This document shows, in pieces, positions 17,065 to 29,255 of a stretch of 64,000 nucleotides of DNA. The stretch's first letter is position 1. Each line of letters starts with the position of its first letter. The stretch spans positions 248,001 to 312,000 of the forward strand of contig NZ_JACOPX010000001.1 of the NCBI RefSeq assembly GCF_015461835.1, in the 5' to 3' direction. This DNA comes from Pseudomonas neuropathica (GTDB taxonomy: Bacteria > Pseudomonadota > Gammaproteobacteria > Pseudomonadales > Pseudomonadaceae). The notes below the pieces were generated by a model. It saw nothing but the letters and a program-made list of their open reading frames with translations. It was not told where the DNA came from and did no database searches. The translations under genes and the position numbers were made by a program.

Positions 17065-17164
17065 ACCCCTGTAGGAGTGAGCCTGCTCGCGATAGCGGTG
17101 TGTCATTCACGTTGATGTTGTCTGACACACCGCTATCGCAAGCAGGCTCACTCCTACAAGGGTT
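17065..17164. repeat. Paired inverted REP elements (REPIN)
   Basis: Two inverted arms (acccctgtaggagtgagcc ... and its complement) with an additional internal inverted pair tagcggtgtgtca / tgacacaccgcta, making an almost continuous 100-base hairpin between the dnaE2 stop and the CsgG-like promoter region. Confidence 0.9.
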
Positions 17165-17171
17165 GTGTTGA

Positions 17172-20100
17172 TCAGTGGAAATCGCGGCTCTGCACGCGGA
17201 TGCCATTGAGCAGCGAGCTGAGGTCGCTCAGGCGGCCGGCGATCAGGTGGCGCACTTCGCCTTCGCGCTCCCAGCGGCCGTCGACTTTCAGCAGTTGCGA
17301 GCCCACCAGCACTTGCCGTTGACGCTCGGCCAGATCCCGCCAGACCACCACGTTGACGTTGCCGAACTCATCTTCCAGCGTCACGAAGGTCACGCCACTG
17401 GCGGTGCCCGGTCGTTGCCGTCCAGTCACCAGCCCGGCGATGCTCACCGGTCGGCCATGTTCGACTTCAAGCAACTCCTGCGAACTGCGGCAGCGCCGGG
17501 CTTTGAGTTCGCCGCGCAACAGTGCCAGCGGATGCGGCCCCAACGTGGTGCCGACGGTGCTGTAATCGGCGTGCAGATCCTCGCCAACGCTGGGTTTGGG
17601 TAGTACCACCTCCGGCTCCTCCTGACTCGGCAACCCGGCAAACAGGCCCAGCTGTTTTTGCACCCCGGCGACTTCCCAGCGCGCCCGATGCCGATGTCCG
17701 GCCAGGCCACGCAACGCCCCGGAATCGGCGAGCAACGCCTGCGCCCGACTGTCGAGCGCCGCCCGCTCGCCCAGGTCGGCGACATCGGCAAATGCCCCGC
17801 GCGCCCGCGCCGCTTCGATGCGCCGGGCATCGTCCTCGCGAAAGCCCTTGATCATCCGCAGGCCCATGCGAATCGCCGGTTGCGCCGTCGTGGTGGTTTC
17901 CAGGCTGCAATCCCAGTCACTGGCGCGTACGTCGACCGGGCGGATCTGCAATTGATGGCGGCGCGCATCCTGGAGAATCTGGTCCGGACTGTAGAAGCCC
18001 ATTGGCCAGCTATTGATCAACGCGCAGGCGAACGCCGCCGGTTCGTGGCACTTGAGCCAGCAACTGGCGTAAGTCAGCAAGGCAAAACTGGCGGCGTGGG
18101 ACTCAGGAAAACCGTAGCTGCCGAAGCCTTTGATCTGCTCGAAAATCTGCGCGGCGAACTCCGGCGTGTAGCCGTTCTTCTTCATGCCGGCGGCGAGGCG
18201 TTCCTTGTGCGGTTCCAGTCCGCCGTGGCGTTTCCACGCAGCCATCGAGCGACGCAACTGATCAGCCTCGCCAGGACTGTAATCGGCGGCGACGATGGCG
18301 ATCTGCATCACCTGTTCCTGAAACAGCGGCACGCCAAGGGTTCTTTCCAGAACAACCTTGAGCTCTGGTGACGGGTAGGTTTCCTCTTCTTCCTTGTTCC
18401 GGCGACGCAGATACGGATGCACCATCCCGCCCTGAATCGGTCCCGGGCGGACGATGGCCACCTCAATCACCAGATCGTAGAACTTCGCTGGTCTCAGGCG
18501 CGGCAGCATCGACATCTGAGCCCGCGACTCGATCTGGAACACGCCGATGGTGTCGGCGCGGCTGATCATGTCGTAGGTCGGTTTGTCTTCGGCTGGAATC
18601 GTCGCCAGGCTCAGATCCAGATTGCGATGGTGGCGCAGCAGGTCGAAGCAGCGGCGAATCGCGCTGAGCATGCCGAGGGCGAGAATATCCACCTTGAGCA
18701 GGCCGACTGCATCGAGGTCATCCTTGTCCCACTGAATGATCGTGCGCTCGGCCATGGCGGCGTTCTCCACCGGCACCAGCGTGTCCAGCGGCTGCTCGGA
18801 AATCACAAAGCCGCCGGGATGCTGCGACAGGTGCCGGGGGAAACCGATCAACTGCCCGGTCAGGCTCAGCACTCGGCGCAGCACCGGGCTGTCCGGGTCG
18901 AAACCGCCTTCGAGCAAACGCGCGACCGGCGGTGTTTCATCGCTCCAGTGGCCGCAGCAGTCAGCCAGTGCGTTGATCTGATCCGGCGGCAGGCCCAACG
19001 CCTTGGCCACGTCGCGTACTGCGCCGGCAGCGTGGTAGGTGCTGACCACCGCCGTCAGCGCCGCACGACCACGGCCGTAACGGCGAAACACGTATTGCAG
19101 GACTTCTTCGCGGCGCTCGTGCTCGAAGTCGACGTCGATGTCCGGCGGCTCGTTGCGCTCCTTGGACATGAAGCGTTCGAACAGCAGCGTGGTGCGATCC
19201 GGGTCGATTTCGGTGATGCCCAAGGCAAAACACACCGCCGAGTTGGCTGCCGAACCACGGCCCTGACACAGAATCTTCTGCTCGCGGGCGAAGTGCACCA
19301 CATCGTGCACGGTGAGAAAGTAGCTTTCGTAACCGAGTTCGGCGATCAGCTTCAGTTCATCGTCGATCTGCTTGAGCACTTTGGCTTGAGGCCCCTGTGG
19401 CCAGCGCCAGGCAATGCCTTCTTCAGTCAGATGGCGCAACCAGGAACTGGCGCTGTGCCCTTCCGGCACCAGCTCTTTCGGATACTGATAACGCAACTCG
19501 CCCAGGTCGAAGGTGCAGCGCCGGGCCAGGCTCACCGACTCATCGAGCAAGGCCTGCGGATACAACTCGCGCACGACCTCGACACTGCGTAAATGCCGTT
19601 CGCCATTGGGGTGCAAACGTAACCCCGCCTCGGCCACCGGCACGTGATGACGGATCGCAGTCATGGTGTCCTGCAAGGCACGCCGGCCACGGGCGTGCAT
19701 GTGCACATCGCCGCTGGCCACGGCCGGAATCTGCAACTCGGCGGCCAGCCCCAACAATGCCGCCAACCGCTGCTGATCATCCTGGCCACGATGCAATTGC
19801 ACTGCCAGCCACAACCGTTCGCCAAAGGTCTGCTGCAGCCAACAACCCTCCTCCACGTCATCAAGCGAGTCCGGCACCCACAACACCAGCAACCCCGGCA
19901 ACGGCTCGGCGAAGTCTTCGCGCAGCACCTGATACTGGCCCTTCTGCGTGCGCCGTCGGGCGCGGGTGATCAGGCCGCACAGCGCTTGATAGCCCGCCAG
20001 ATTCTCCACCAGCAGCACCAGTTTCGGGCCGTTTTCGATACGCACTTCGCTGCCGATGACCAGCGGCAGCTCCACCGATTTCGCCGCTTGCCAGGCCCGA

Positions 20101-20249
20101 ACGATCCCGGCCAGCGTGCATTCATCGGTGATCGCCAGTGCCTGATAGCCGTGCTTTTTTGCGCGCTGGAACAGTTCCAGCGCACTGGACGCACCGCGCT
20201 GAAAACTGAAGTTCGACAGGCAATGCAGTTCGGCATAACCGTCGTTCAT
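17172..20249 (-). CDS. dnaE2: Error-prone DNA polymerase DnaE2 (ImuC)
   Basis: A 1025-residue C-family polymerase. The N-terminal PHP domain begins '[18 protein letters not shown]'; the polymerase core holds '[18 protein letters not shown]' and the catalytic '[17 protein letters not shown]'; a C-terminal OB fold has '[17 protein letters not shown]'. DnaE2 performs translesion synthesis after DNA damage, needing ImuA and ImuB. The start at 20249 is selected because its ATG overlaps the imuB stop (ATGA); the longer frame adds seven residues inside imuB. Last gene of the lexA2-imuA-imuB-dnaE2 SOS cassette. Confidence 0.97.
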   Translation of the reverse strand: MNDGYAELHCLSNFSFQRGASSALELFQRAKKHGYQALAITDECTLAGIVRAWQAAKSVELPLVIGSEVRIENGPKLVLLVENLAGYQALCGLITRARRRTQKGQYQVLREDFAEPLPGLLVLWVPDSLDDVEEGCWLQQTFGERLWLAVQLHRGQDDQQRLAALLGLAAELQIPAVASGDVHMHARGRRALQDTMTAIRHHVPVAEAGLRLHPNGERHLRSVEVVRELYPQALLDESVSLARRCTFDLGELRYQYPKELVPEGHSASSWLRHLTEEGIAWRWPQGPQAKVLKQIDDELKLIAELGYESYFLTVHDVVHFAREQKILCQGRGSAANSAVCFALGITEIDPDRTTLLFERFMSKERNEPPDIDVDFEHERREEVLQYVFRRYGRGRAALTAVVSTYHAAGAVRDVAKALGLPPDQINALADCCGHWSDETPPVARLLEGGFDPDSPVLRRVLSLTGQLIGFPRHLSQHPGGFVISEQPLDTLVPVENAAMAERTIIQWDKDDLDAVGLLKVDILALGMLSAIRRCFDLLRHHRNLDLSLATIPAEDKPTYDMISRADTIGVFQIESRAQMSMLPRLRPAKFYDLVIEVAIVRPGPIQGGMVHPYLRRRNKEEEETYPSPELKVVLERTLGVPLFQEQVMQIAIVAADYSPGEADQLRRSMAAWKRHGGLEPHKERLAAGMKKNGYTPEFAAQIFEQIKGFGSYGFPESHAASFALLTYASCWLKCHEPAAFACALINSWPMGFYSPDQILQDARRHQLQIRPVDVRASDWDCSLETTTTAQPAIRMGLRMIKGFREDDARRIEAARARGAFADVADLGERAALDSRAQALLADSGALRGLAGHRHRARWEVAGVQKQLGLFAGLPSQEEPEVVLPKPSVGEDLHADYSTVGTTLGPHPLALLRGELKARRCRSSQELLEVEHGRPVSIAGLVTGRQRPGTASGVTFVTLEDEFGNVNVVVWRDLAERQRQVLVGSQLLKVDGRWEREGEVRHLIAGRLSDLSSLLNGIRVQSRDFH

Positions 20250-21661
20250 GCAAACCAGCCCTGCAGCCACAGCGGACCGCCCTCACCCACCGCCCGATAA
20301 GCCCAGCCCTGCTGACCGGCGCGGTTCTGGATCAGGTAATAATCACGGCGCACGTCGTCACCGTCCCACCAGCCGGATTCGATGCGCTCCGGGCCCATGA
20401 GAATCCGCGCCGAACCTTCCGCCACGCTTTGTGGCTCGCCGAGCAACCAGCCCGGACGATGCACGTTCGGCAAGCCTGCGCAGCGTTGTTTATCAACGCC
20501 GTGCTGCCACGCGCACTCGGGACGATGATCGGCCTGAAAACGCAACCCCTGCACCGCGTCATCGCCCAAGCGCGCACGCAGGCGTTCGCGCAACTGCTCC
20601 CACGGCAAGGTCTGCTGCGGACGGTCGTCGAACAGTTCCTGAAACTGCGGCACGAAACTCGGCAGGTCCTCGGCGCGCAGACGAAAGCCGCGCACGGGCG
20701 CCTCGACTTGCACCTGTTCCAGCCGTCCGCGCGCCAGTTCGAAGAGCATCGCCGGATCACGTTCGGCGCTGAGCAGGCCGACCTTGATGATGCTGTCCGG
20801 GAGCCCGGCGTGTTCCAGGTGCAGATCGAAACGCTGCACGCCGCTGTCACGCCCGCAGAGGAACGCCGACAGATCGCCGGTCAAACGGCGTAACGGGAAC
20901 AACAGTGCCTGATGGGACTGCACGTCAAAGTTGAGTTCAATGCGCACATCAAAACGATCCGGCGGCAGGTAAAACGCCAGCGCCAATGGCCGGGCACCGA
21001 ACAAAGTATCGAGGTGTTTGAGCATCTGCGCTTCGAACCGTCGGGCCAGTGCCTGACGCGGCAGGCTCTGCACCTGACTGAGATTGCGCAGGCCCATGCG
21101 CGACAACGCCGTGGCCACCGCTGGCTCCAGACCGACACGGTCGACCGGCAACTGACCGAGGTGATGCTGCAAGGCCTCGCCGTCCGGCACCACCAAGCCG
21201 TCATAGGCGTTGGCCAGCACCCGCGCCGCCACGGGATTCGGTGCCGCGACGATGCGATGGCGGAAGCCCAGATCGGTCAGTTCCTGGCGCAGTCGTGCTT
21301 CGAACTGCACCCACGAACCGAACAGACCCAGGCTGGATTCGATTTCGAACACCACGGTGCGTGGGTAATGCACGCTGACCTGCGAACTGAAACGGTAGGC
21401 CCACGCGGCGAGAAACTGCTGCCAGTGTTCAACCTCGGCGGCCTCGTAATCAGCCGTGGCAAAGCCTTTGCTCATCGCCTGCGCAGCGGTCATCGACTGG
21501 CCTGCGCGCAAACCAAGCTTGCGCGCCGCCGGGTTGACCGCTTGCAACACCCGGCGCTGGGCCGGGCCGTTAAGCAGCACCAACGGTTCATCGGGATCGG
21601 GACGCTGACGCAGCACGGCGTCCAGGGCCAATTGCGGAAACAGGATACACACCCAGCGCAT
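20246..21661 (-). CDS. imuB: ImuB, Y-family-like mutagenesis protein
   Basis: A 471-residue Y-family polymerase-like protein starting '[17 protein letters not shown]'. The palm positions that carry catalytic acids in active Y-family enzymes are replaced here ('LFPQLALD'), as in other ImuB proteins, which act as adaptors. In the known mutasome ImuB joins DnaE2, ImuA and the beta clamp. The C-terminal part (after about residue 350) is the ImuB-specific extension. Start at 21661; the longer frame to 21763 runs into imuA. It lies seven bases downstream of the imuA stop and overlaps dnaE2 by four bases. Confidence 0.95.
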   Translation of the reverse strand: MRWVCILFPQLALDAVLRQRPDPDEPLVLLNGPAQRRVLQAVNPAARKLGLRAGQSMTAAQAMSKGFATADYEAAEVEHWQQFLAAWAYRFSSQVSVHYPRTVVFEIESSLGLFGSWVQFEARLRQELTDLGFRHRIVAAPNPVAARVLANAYDGLVVPDGEALQHHLGQLPVDRVGLEPAVATALSRMGLRNLSQVQSLPRQALARRFEAQMLKHLDTLFGARPLALAFYLPPDRFDVRIELNFDVQSHQALLFPLRRLTGDLSAFLCGRDSGVQRFDLHLEHAGLPDSIIKVGLLSAERDPAMLFELARGRLEQVQVEAPVRGFRLRAEDLPSFVPQFQELFDDRPQQTLPWEQLRERLRARLGDDAVQGLRFQADHRPECAWQHGVDKQRCAGLPNVHRPGWLLGEPQSVAEGSARILMGPERIESGWWDGDDVRRDYYLIQNRAGQQGWAYRAVGEGGPLWLQGWFA

Positions 21662-21668
21662 GGTGACC

Positions 21669-22286
21669 TCAGTGCCCCACAGCAAAGGCAATCGGTGCCG
21701 TACGCGCCAGCCCGCCACGGCACTTGAGTACGCGCAACTGTGCAGGTCTGGCGTCGATGGCAATGCGTAACGCCGCCGGTGACGGGTTGATCGCTTCGCT
21801 CAACGGCCGCCAGGCAAACGCCAGGGTCTGACCGGTTTCCGCCGCCACCTGCAAACGGCGCAACGCGCGATCATCAGCCTTGTGCGGCCAGCACAGCACC
21901 GCGCCGCAACTGCCCGAACGTAAACATTGTTCCGCCGCCCACAAGGCATCGCGCTCGGTGGCCTGGATCACCGACAACTGGCGCAGATCGACCCCGGCGC
22001 TTGCCCACGCCTGCGGGTACGGCACGAACGGTGGCGCCACCAGCACGATGCGCTCGCCCGCCGCCGACAACCGCGCCAGCGTCGGCCAGACCAGCTGCAG
22101 TTCGCCGACACCGGGACCGGCCAGGAGGATTTCGCTCAACGCCGCTTCCGGCCAGCCACCGCTGGGCAGTGCCGCGTCCAGCGCGGCGTGGCCGGTCGGT
22201 TGCGGGCTGGCGGCCGGTGGCGCAGGCCGGCCTTTCCAGACCTGGCCGCCATTGAACAGCGTATCCAACGCAACGACGGCGCCCAT
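21669..22286 (-). CDS. imuA: ImuA, RecA-like mutasome component
   Basis: A 205-residue protein with a degenerate RecA/SulA-like core: 'GHAALDAALPSGGWPEAALSEIL', 'RIVLVAPPFVPYPQAWASAGVDL' and 'CGAVLCWPHKADDRALRRLQ'. No proper Walker A is visible, consistent with family members that modulate RecA and the ImuB-DnaE2 mutasome. The start shares one base with the lexA2 stop (TGATG), indicating coupled translation in the SOS cassette. Confidence 0.92.
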   Translation of the reverse strand: MGAVVALDTLFNGGQVWKGRPAPPAASPQPTGHAALDAALPSGGWPEAALSEILLAGPGVGELQLVWPTLARLSAAGERIVLVAPPFVPYPQAWASAGVDLRQLSVIQATERDALWAAEQCLRSGSCGAVLCWPHKADDRALRRLQVAAETGQTLAFAWRPLSEAINPSPAALRIAIDARPAQLRVLKCRGGLARTAPIAFAVGH

Positions 22287-22903
22287 CAGCCTTGCCTCAC
22301 CAGACCGCAAAATACCCCTTCGATGGCCAGATCCTGATCGTCACGCACGACAATCGGCTGATACGCCGGGTTGCGTGGCAACAGCCGCACTGCATCGCCC
22401 AGCCGTTCGAAACGTTTGATGGTGACTTCACCGTCGAGGCGCGCTACGACGATCTGGCCGTTGAGCGCCTCGGGATTGCGCTTCACGCCGACCAGATCGC
22501 CGTCGAGAATGCCATCCTCGATCATCGAATCGCCCTGCACCCGCAGCATGTAATCGGGCGTGCGGGAGAACAGCACCGGGTCGAGCAGCAAGCGGCTATG
22601 GATGTCGGCATCGGCGCCAATCGGCGCACCGGCAGCGACGCGGCCGAGCACGGGAATGTCGAGCAATTCCGGGCGCGCCGGCTGCCCGAGCAGGCGAATG
22701 CCCCGGGCCTGATGCGGATTGACCTCGATAAACCCGGCTTCGGTGAGCGCGAGTACATGCTTGCGCGCCACGCTGCGCGAGGCAAAACCAAAAGCCTCGC
22801 TGATTTCAGCGAGGCTTGGGGGCTGACCGTGTTCGGCGATTCGATCGCGGATAAAAGTCAGAATGGCAGTACGGCGGGGAGTCAGGTTCGTCATGGAGTA
22901 CAT
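22286..22903 (-). CDS. lexA2: LexA-type SOS repressor (LexA2 of the mutagenesis cassette)
   Basis: A 205-residue LexA. The winged helix at about 7-72 contains 'PPSLAEISEAFGFASRSVARKHV'. The autocleavage site is A91-G92 in 'LGRVAAGAPIG', and the catalytic dyad is S126 ('QGDSMIEDG') and K163 ('VTIKRFER'); all are intact. LexA represses the cassette and self-cleaves on activated RecA. The start at 22903 has AGGAG five bases upstream. A perfect palindrome (22895-22912) covers the start codon and ribosome-binding site, implying autorepression. As the gene sits with imuA-imuB-dnaE2, it corresponds to the second LexA of pseudomonads rather than the housekeeping lexA1. Confidence 0.95.
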   Translation of the reverse strand: MYSMTNLTPRRTAILTFIRDRIAEHGQPPSLAEISEAFGFASRSVARKHVLALTEAGFIEVNPHQARGIRLLGQPARPELLDIPVLGRVAAGAPIGADADIHSRLLLDPVLFSRTPDYMLRVQGDSMIEDGILDGDLVGVKRNPEALNGQIVVARLDGEVTIKRFERLGDAVRLLPRNPAYQPIVVRDDQDLAIEGVFCGLVRQG

Positions 22904-22912
22904 TTGTACTCC
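22895..22912. promoter_or_regulatory. LexA2 operator overlapping the lexA2 start
   Basis: ggagtaca-tt-tgtactcc: perfect 8-bp arms with a two-base centre. It contains AGTAC-N4-GTACT, close to the AGTAC-N4-GTGCT box reported for Pseudomonas putida LexA2 (recalled). Binding here would cover the AGGAG and ATG. Confidence 0.75.
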
Positions 22913-23011
22913 TGTAGGATTTTCCTGACAAGCACCGCAGGTCGGCCCAGGCCGACGCAGGAGTTGCCGAAGGTTCGGCAGCGCCTGCATTGATCTTCAA
23001 TGGTCACTTGA

Positions 23012-23782
23012 TCAGGGTGAAGTGGCCTGCCGATACTCGCGTGGCGTAAACCCGGTCGACGCCTTGAACTGGCGCGTGAACGCGCTGTGATCGGTGTAGC
23101 CGCATTGCAGCGCCACGTCCGTTATCGGCAGATCGGTGTGCAGCAATCGATGCGCGTGCTCCAGGCGTACTTTCTGGATCATCTGTCGTGGCGTCAGGTG
23201 GAATACCCGTTTGCAGTAACGCTCCAGTTGCGCCACGGAAATGCCGGCGATGCGGGTCAGTTCACCGAGGGTCACGCGGCGATTGAAATTCGCGCGAATA
23301 TGCTCATCGACAGCCGCCAGCCGCTCGAATGCCGGGTGGGTTTCACTGGCCGATTGCAGGTCCACCGAAATCCCCGTCAGACCGATAATCACCCCGTCAC
23401 GGTTATACAGTGGCTGCTTGTGCGTCAGGCACCACCCCGGTTCGCGGCTGCCGTACAGATGCAGTTCGAGCTGATCCTCCAGCACAAAACCCTCCTCCAG
23501 CACCTTGCGATCCTGCTCGGTGTAGCCCGGCCCGAGTTGCGCCGGAAACACCTGCGCGCTGGTCTTGCCCAGTAACGGACGCAAATCCTTCAAGCCACAG
23601 CGCTGCACCAGCGTGCGGTTGGCAAGCACGTATCGGGCCTGCACATCCTTGATGAAAATCGCCGCATTGGGGATCACATCAAGCATCGGCAACAACAGCG
23701 CCGCGCCGGCCAAGAGTTCCTCCAGTGTCTGCGGACGCTGGCCATTCATGCCTTGAGCCAGGATCGAAAACGCCTGCTGCAT
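23012..23782 (-). CDS. PAS-AraC transcriptional regulator of the hydroxyproline operon (putative)
   Basis: A 256-residue regulator. Residues about 35-145 form a PAS domain ('NAAIFIKDVQARYVLANRTLVQRCG', 'GVIIGLTGISVDLQ'), and the C-terminal ~90 residues form an AraC/XylS helix-turn-helix pair ('LGELTRIAGISVAQLERYCKRVF', 'ITDVALQCGYTDHSAFTRQFK'). The start at 23782 is the ATG with a GAGGGGAATC upstream; the codon before it is TTG. It is divergent from the permease-epimerase operon with a 231-base gap, so it is the natural candidate for local control. A PAS sensor in place of the usual cupin/AraC_N domain is notable. Confidence 0.85.
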   Translation of the reverse strand: MQQAFSILAQGMNGQRPQTLEELLAGAALLLPMLDVIPNAAIFIKDVQARYVLANRTLVQRCGLKDLRPLLGKTSAQVFPAQLGPGYTEQDRKVLEEGFVLEDQLELHLYGSREPGWCLTHKQPLYNRDGVIIGLTGISVDLQSASETHPAFERLAAVDEHIRANFNRRVTLGELTRIAGISVAQLERYCKRVFHLTPRQMIQKVRLEHAHRLLHTDLPITDVALQCGYTDHSAFTRQFKASTGFTPREYRQATSP

Positions 23783-24013
23783 CAAAGATTCCCCTCGTAA
23801 CGTGGACAGACCAAATGCCCGCCATGCGCCGTTCGCCCGCAGATTGCAGCATCGTTCGCGGCGTGTCGAGGGCCATGTTTTATCGGCGTCATTGTGCTGA
23901 TTTCGTCATCGAAGCCAGCAAAAAACATCAATCGCCGCGAGGTCGATGAGTTCAAAGTCTGGCCGTCCCAGTGACACAACTGCCTATCCAATAACTCACA
24001 AGAAGGCGATGCC

Positions 24014-25639
24014 ATGTCAGGCCAAGGCAAGTTCAAAAAACAGCTTTCACTGATCGACCTCACATTTATCGGGCTGGGGGCGATCTTCGGTTCCGGCTGG
24101 TTGTTCGCGGCCAGTCATGTGTCCGCCATTGCCGGGCCGGCGGGGATTTTTTCCTGGCTGCTGGGCGGCTTCGCCGTGTTGTTGCTGGGCATCGTCTATT
24201 GCGAACTCGGCGCTGCACTGCCGCGTGCCGGCGGCGTGGTGCGTTATCCGGTTTACTCCCACGGGCCGTTGCTCGGCTACTTGATGGGTTTTATCACCCT
24301 GATTGCGTTTTCCAGTCTGGTCGCGATTGAAGTGGTCGCTTCGCGCCAATACGCAGCGGCGTGGTTTCCCGAGCTGACCAAGGCTGGCAGCGGCGATCCG
24401 ACGATCCTCGGGTGGATGGTGCAGTTTGGTCTGCTCTGCATTTTCTTCCTGCTCAACTACCGCAGCGTGAAGACCTTCGCCAAGGCCAACAATCTGGTCA
24501 GCGTGTTCAAATTCATCGTGCCGCTGCTGGTGATCGGGGTGCTGTTCACCTTCTTCAAACCGGCCAACTTCGAGGTGCAAGGCTTTGCCCCGTTTGGCCT
24601 GTCCGGCGTCGAGATGGCCGTGTCGGCGGGTGGCATCATTTTCGCGTATCTGGGCCTGACGCCGATCATCTCGGTGGCCAGTGAAGTGAAAAATCCGCAG
24701 CGCACCATTCCCATTGCGTTGATCCTCTCGGTGCTGCTGTCGACACTGATTTACGTGCTGCTGCAAATGGCGTTTCTCGGCAGCATCCCGACGGAAATGC
24801 TCGCCAACGGCTGGGCCGGAATCAGCAAGGAATTTGCCCTGCCGTACCGCGACATCGCGCTAGCGCTGGGCGTGGGCTGGCTGGCGTATCTGGTGGTCGC
24901 CGATGCGGTGATCTCGCCAAGCGGCTGCGGCAACATCTACATGAACGCCACCCCGCGAGTGATCTACGGCTGGGCGCAGACCGGCACCTTCTTCAAGGTC
25001 TTCACCCACATCGACGAAAAATCCGGCATCCCACGTCCGGCGCTGTGGCTGACCTTCGCCCTGTCGGTGTTCTGGACGTTGCCGTTCCCGTCGTGGGAGG
25101 CGCTGATCAACGTGGTCTCCGCCGCGCTGGTATTGAGCTATGCCGTGGCGCCGGTGTCGGTGGCTGCGCTGCGCCGCAATGCGCCGGACATGCCACGGCC
25201 GTTCCGGGTCAAGTGCATGGGCGTGCTCGGGCCGGTGTCGTTCATCATCGCCGCGCTGATCGTCTACTGGTCGGGCTGGAGCACCGTGTCGTGGCTGCTC
25301 GGTCTGCAGATCCTGATGTTCGTGGTGTATCTGCTGTGCGGTCGATTTGTGCCAACCGCCCACTTGAATCTGGCGCGCCAGGTGCGTTCCTCGGCGTGGC
25401 TGATCGCCTTCTACGCGGTGACCATTGTGCTGTCGAAACTCGGCACCTTCGGCGGCCTCGGCATCCTCGCCCATCCATTCGACACCCTTGTCGTCGCGGC
25501 ATGTGCCACCGGCATTTACTACTGGGGCGCGGCGACCGGTGTACCGGCGCATCTGCTGCGCCTGGAAGAGGACGACGAGGAAAGCGAAATCGCTGCCCCC
25601 GCCTCGACCGTCTCTGCGCGCCCTGCTGGCGCCTACTGA
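24014..25639 (+). CDS. APC-family amino acid permease (probable hydroxyproline transporter)
   Basis: A 541-residue inner-membrane permease with about 12-14 hydrophobic segments. It begins '[24 protein letters not shown]', the conserved TM1 glycine motif of APC (amino acid-polyamine-cation) transporters, and has '[21 protein letters not shown]' in TM6. The C-terminal tail is acidic ('[13 protein letters not shown]'). AAGG precedes the ATG. As the first gene of the hydroxyproline operon, it is likely to import hydroxyproline; the substrate is inferred from context only. Confidence 0.85.
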   Translation: MSGQGKFKKQLSLIDLTFIGLGAIFGSGWLFAASHVSAIAGPAGIFSWLLGGFAVLLLGIVYCELGAALPRAGGVVRYPVYSHGPLLGYLMGFITLIAFSSLVAIEVVASRQYAAAWFPELTKAGSGDPTILGWMVQFGLLCIFFLLNYRSVKTFAKANNLVSVFKFIVPLLVIGVLFTFFKPANFEVQGFAPFGLSGVEMAVSAGGIIFAYLGLTPIISVASEVKNPQRTIPIALILSVLLSTLIYVLLQMAFLGSIPTEMLANGWAGISKEFALPYRDIALALGVGWLAYLVVADAVISPSGCGNIYMNATPRVIYGWAQTGTFFKVFTHIDEKSGIPRPALWLTFALSVFWTLPFPSWEALINVVSAALVLSYAVAPVSVAALRRNAPDMPRPFRVKCMGVLGPVSFIIAALIVYWSGWSTVSWLLGLQILMFVVYLLCGRFVPTAHLNLARQVRSSAWLIAFYAVTIVLSKLGTFGGLGILAHPFDTLVVAACATGIYYWGAATGVPAHLLRLEEDDEESEIAAPASTVSARPAGAY

Positions 25640-25661
25640 AATCATCCAACGGGACATGTTC

Positions 25662-26588
25662 ATGAAACGAGTACACGTGATTGATTCCCACACCGGCGGT
25701 GAACCGACACGCCTGGTAATGAACGGCTTCCCCGAGCTGCCCGGCAACAGCATGGTCGAGAAGCGCGATGCGCTGCGCACTCAACATGATCAATGGCGCC
25801 GCGCCTGCCTGCTGGAACCGCGCGGCAATGATGTGCTGGTCGGGGCGTTGTATTGCGAACCGGTCTCGGCGGACGCCACTTGCGGGGTGATCTTCTTCAA
25901 CAACGCCGGCTACCTCGGCATGTGCGGCCACGGCACCATCGGCCTGATCAACTCGCTGCAGTACCTGGGGCAAATCGAACCGGGCGAGCACAAAATCGAC
26001 ACCCCGGTCGGCCCGGTCAGCGCCACGTTGCATGACGACGGAACCGTCACCCTGGGCAACGTCCCCGCTTATCGCCATCGCAAACAGGTGCCGGTGGATG
26101 TACCGGGTTACGGCCGCGTATTCGGCGACATCGCCTATGGCGGCAACTGGTTCTTCCTCGTTTCCGAGCACGGCCAGACGCTGACCATGGACAACGTCGA
26201 ACACCTCACGGCGTACACCTGGGCGATGCTCAAGGCCCTCGAAGACCAAGGCATTTACGGCGAGGACGGCGCGGTGATCGATCACATCGAACTGTTCGCC
26301 GATGACGATCAGGCCGACAGCCGCAACTTCGTCATGTGCCCCGGCAAAGCCTACGACCGCTCCCCGTGCGGCACCGGCACCAGCGCCAAACTCGCCTGTC
26401 TGGCCGCCGACGACAAGCTGCAACCCGGCGCAACCTGGGTGCAGGCAAGCATCACCGGCAGCCAGTTCGAAGGCCGCTTCGAATGGGACGGCGAACGAGT
26501 GCGCCCGTTCATCACCGGCCGCGCTTACATGACCGCAGACAGCACCTTGCTGATCGACGAAGCAGACCCGTTCGCGTGGGGCATCTGA
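25662..26588 (+). CDS. lhpA: 4-hydroxyproline 2-epimerase
   Basis: A 308-residue proline-racemase-fold enzyme converting trans-4-hydroxy-L-proline to cis-4-hydroxy-D-proline. Both catalytic cysteines are present: C88 in 'MCGHGTIG' and C236 in 'SPCGTGTS'. The N-terminus '[14 protein letters not shown]' is typical of the family. True proline racemases and trans-3-hydroxyproline dehydratases differ at the second cysteine or loop residues; two Cys plus the operon favour the 4-hydroxyproline epimerase. The start at 25662 fits a GGGA spacing better than the ATG at 25656. Next genes complete the pathway to 2-oxoglutarate. Confidence 0.92.
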   Translation: MKRVHVIDSHTGGEPTRLVMNGFPELPGNSMVEKRDALRTQHDQWRRACLLEPRGNDVLVGALYCEPVSADATCGVIFFNNAGYLGMCGHGTIGLINSLQYLGQIEPGEHKIDTPVGPVSATLHDDGTVTLGNVPAYRHRKQVPVDVPGYGRVFGDIAYGGNWFFLVSEHGQTLTMDNVEHLTAYTWAMLKALEDQGIYGEDGAVIDHIELFADDDQADSRNFVMCPGKAYDRSPCGTGTSAKLACLAADDKLQPGATWVQASITGSQFEGRFEWDGERVRPFITGRAYMTADSTLLIDEADPFAWGI

Positions 26589-26643
26589 ACCGCCACGCTG
26601 ACTTTTCACCTCAATTTGAATGATGTGCCAAGGAGTTAAAACA

Positions 26644-27591
<948 letters not shown>

Positions 27592-27604
27592 CACCTCAGC
27601 CTCA

Positions 27605-27635
27605 CCTGCCGCGATGCGTAGTGCTACGCGGCAGG
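27605..27635 (+). promoter_or_regulatory. Intercistronic hairpin in the hydroxyproline operon
   Basis: cctgccgcg (27605-27613) pairs with cgcggcagg (27627-27635), and an alternative inner stem gcgtag/ctacgc overlaps it. It lies between lhpC and the aldehyde dehydrogenase and is followed by a pyrimidine-rich run. Possible mRNA-stability or attenuation element; function inferred. Confidence 0.5.
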
Positions 27636-27662
27636 CATTTCCCTTTTTATCAGGAAGACACC

Positions 27663-29255
27663 ATGACTCTGACGGGCCACATGCTGATCGGGCAGCACTC
27701 GGTTGCGGGTAATCGCGAGGCTATTCGCGGGATCAATCCGGCTACGAATGAAACGCTGGAACCGGGGTACGCCGGTGGATCGGCCGAGCATGTCGATCAG
27801 ACCTGCGCCCTAGCCTGGGCCGCGTTCGATATTTATCGCGAGAAAGCGCTTAATGTCCGCGCCGAATTCCTGGAAAGCATTGCCGAAGAAATCGAAGGGC
27901 TCGGCGATGAACTGATCGACCGCGCCCACGCGGAAACCGGCCTGCCGCACGCGCGTCTGCTAGGTGAACGCGGGCGTACTTGCCAACAACTGAGAATGTT
28001 CGCCCGCACGGTCCGCGCCGGTGAATGGCTGGATGTGCGTGTCGATAGCGCGCAGCCGCAACGCCAGCCGTTGCCGCGCGCCGATCTGCGTCAGCGGCAG
28101 ATCGCGCTGGGGCCGGTCGCGGTGTTTGGCGCGAGCAATTTCCCGCTGGCGTTCTCCGTGGCTGGCGGTGACACCGCATCGGCGCTGGCCGCCGGTTGCC
28201 CGGTGATCGTCAAGGCGCACAGTGCGCATCCCGGCACCAGCGAACTCGTCGGCCGCGCAGTCGCTCGGGCGGTAAAAACCTGTGGTTTGCCGGAAGGCGT
28301 GTTCTCGTTGCTGTACGGTTCCGGCCGCGAAGTGGGCATTGCGCTGGTCACTGATCCACGGATCAAAGCAGTGGGTTTCACCGGCTCGCGCAGCGGCGGT
28401 CTGGCGCTGATGCAAGCCGCGCAAGCGCGGCCCGAGCCGATTCCGGTGTACGCGGAAATGAGTTCGATCAATCCGGTGTTGCTGTTTCCAGCGGCGTTGG
28501 ACAATCGCACGCAGGCGTTGGCAGAAGGGTTTGTGGCGTCGCTGACATTAGGCGCGGGCCAGTTTTGCACCAATCCGGGCTTGGTGATTGCATTGAAAGG
28601 ACCGGCGTTGGACACGTTCATCGCCGCCACCGCCGAGCTGATTCAACGCAGCCCCGCGCAGACGATGCTGACACCCGGCATCTTCAGCGCTTACGAATCG
28701 GCCGTGAATGCACTGGCCGAAAATGCCGCTGCGCGCATCACCGGCATCGGTCAGACCGGCAACGGCCCGAATCAATGCCAGGCCCATGTATTCGTGACCG
28801 AAGCCGCCGACTTTCTCGCCGATCACCGCCTGCAAGCCGAAGCCTTCGGTGCGGCGGCGCTGATCGTGCAATGCAGCAATGAAGCGCAAATACGCCAGGT
28901 CGCCGAACACCTGGAAGGCCAGTTGACCGCCACGTTACAACTCGACGAGCAAGACCTGGAACAGGCGCGTGCATTGTTGCCGACGCTGGAACGCAAGGCC
29001 GGCCGGTTGCTGGTCAACGGCTGGCCAACCGGCGTCGAGGTGTGTGACGCGCTGGTGCATGGCGGGCCTTTCCCGGCCACCTCCGACGCCCGTACGACTT
29101 CGGTCGGGACCGCGGCGATCCTGCGTTTCCTGCGCCCGGTGTGCTATCAGGATTTCCCCGACAGCTTGTTGCCTGACGCACTGAAACACGGCAATCCGCT
29201 GCAATTGCGCCGTCTGCTCGATGGGCAAAGGGAAGCGCAGCACCATGACCAATAA
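27663..29255 (+). CDS. 2,5-dioxovalerate (2-oxoglutarate semialdehyde) dehydrogenase
   Basis: A 530-residue NAD(P)-dependent aldehyde dehydrogenase. Catalytic residues are C302 ('GQFCTNPG') and E265 ('YAEMSSINP'), with the cofactor glycine motif 'GFTGS' at 238-242. The slightly long length and the '[20 protein letters not shown]'-like region ([19 protein letters not shown] at 160-178) match the 2-oxoglutarate semialdehyde group. It oxidises the semialdehyde to 2-oxoglutarate, the last step of hydroxyproline breakdown. AGGAAG precedes the ATG. Its 3' end overlaps the start of the next gene by 11 bases. Confidence 0.92.
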   Translation: MTLTGHMLIGQHSVAGNREAIRGINPATNETLEPGYAGGSAEHVDQTCALAWAAFDIYREKALNVRAEFLESIAEEIEGLGDELIDRAHAETGLPHARLLGERGRTCQQLRMFARTVRAGEWLDVRVDSAQPQRQPLPRADLRQRQIALGPVAVFGASNFPLAFSVAGGDTASALAAGCPVIVKAHSAHPGTSELVGRAVARAVKTCGLPEGVFSLLYGSGREVGIALVTDPRIKAVGFTGSRSGGLALMQAAQARPEPIPVYAEMSSINPVLLFPAALDNRTQALAEGFVASLTLGAGQFCTNPGLVIALKGPALDTFIAATAELIQRSPAQTMLTPGIFSAYESAVNALAENAAARITGIGQTGNGPNQCQAHVFVTEAADFLADHRLQAEAFGAAALIVQCSNEAQIRQVAEHLEGQLTATLQLDEQDLEQARALLPTLERKAGRLLVNGWPTGVEVCDALVHGGPFPATSDARTTSVGTAAILRFLRPVCYQDFPDSLLPDALKHGNPLQLRRLLDGQREAQHHDQ

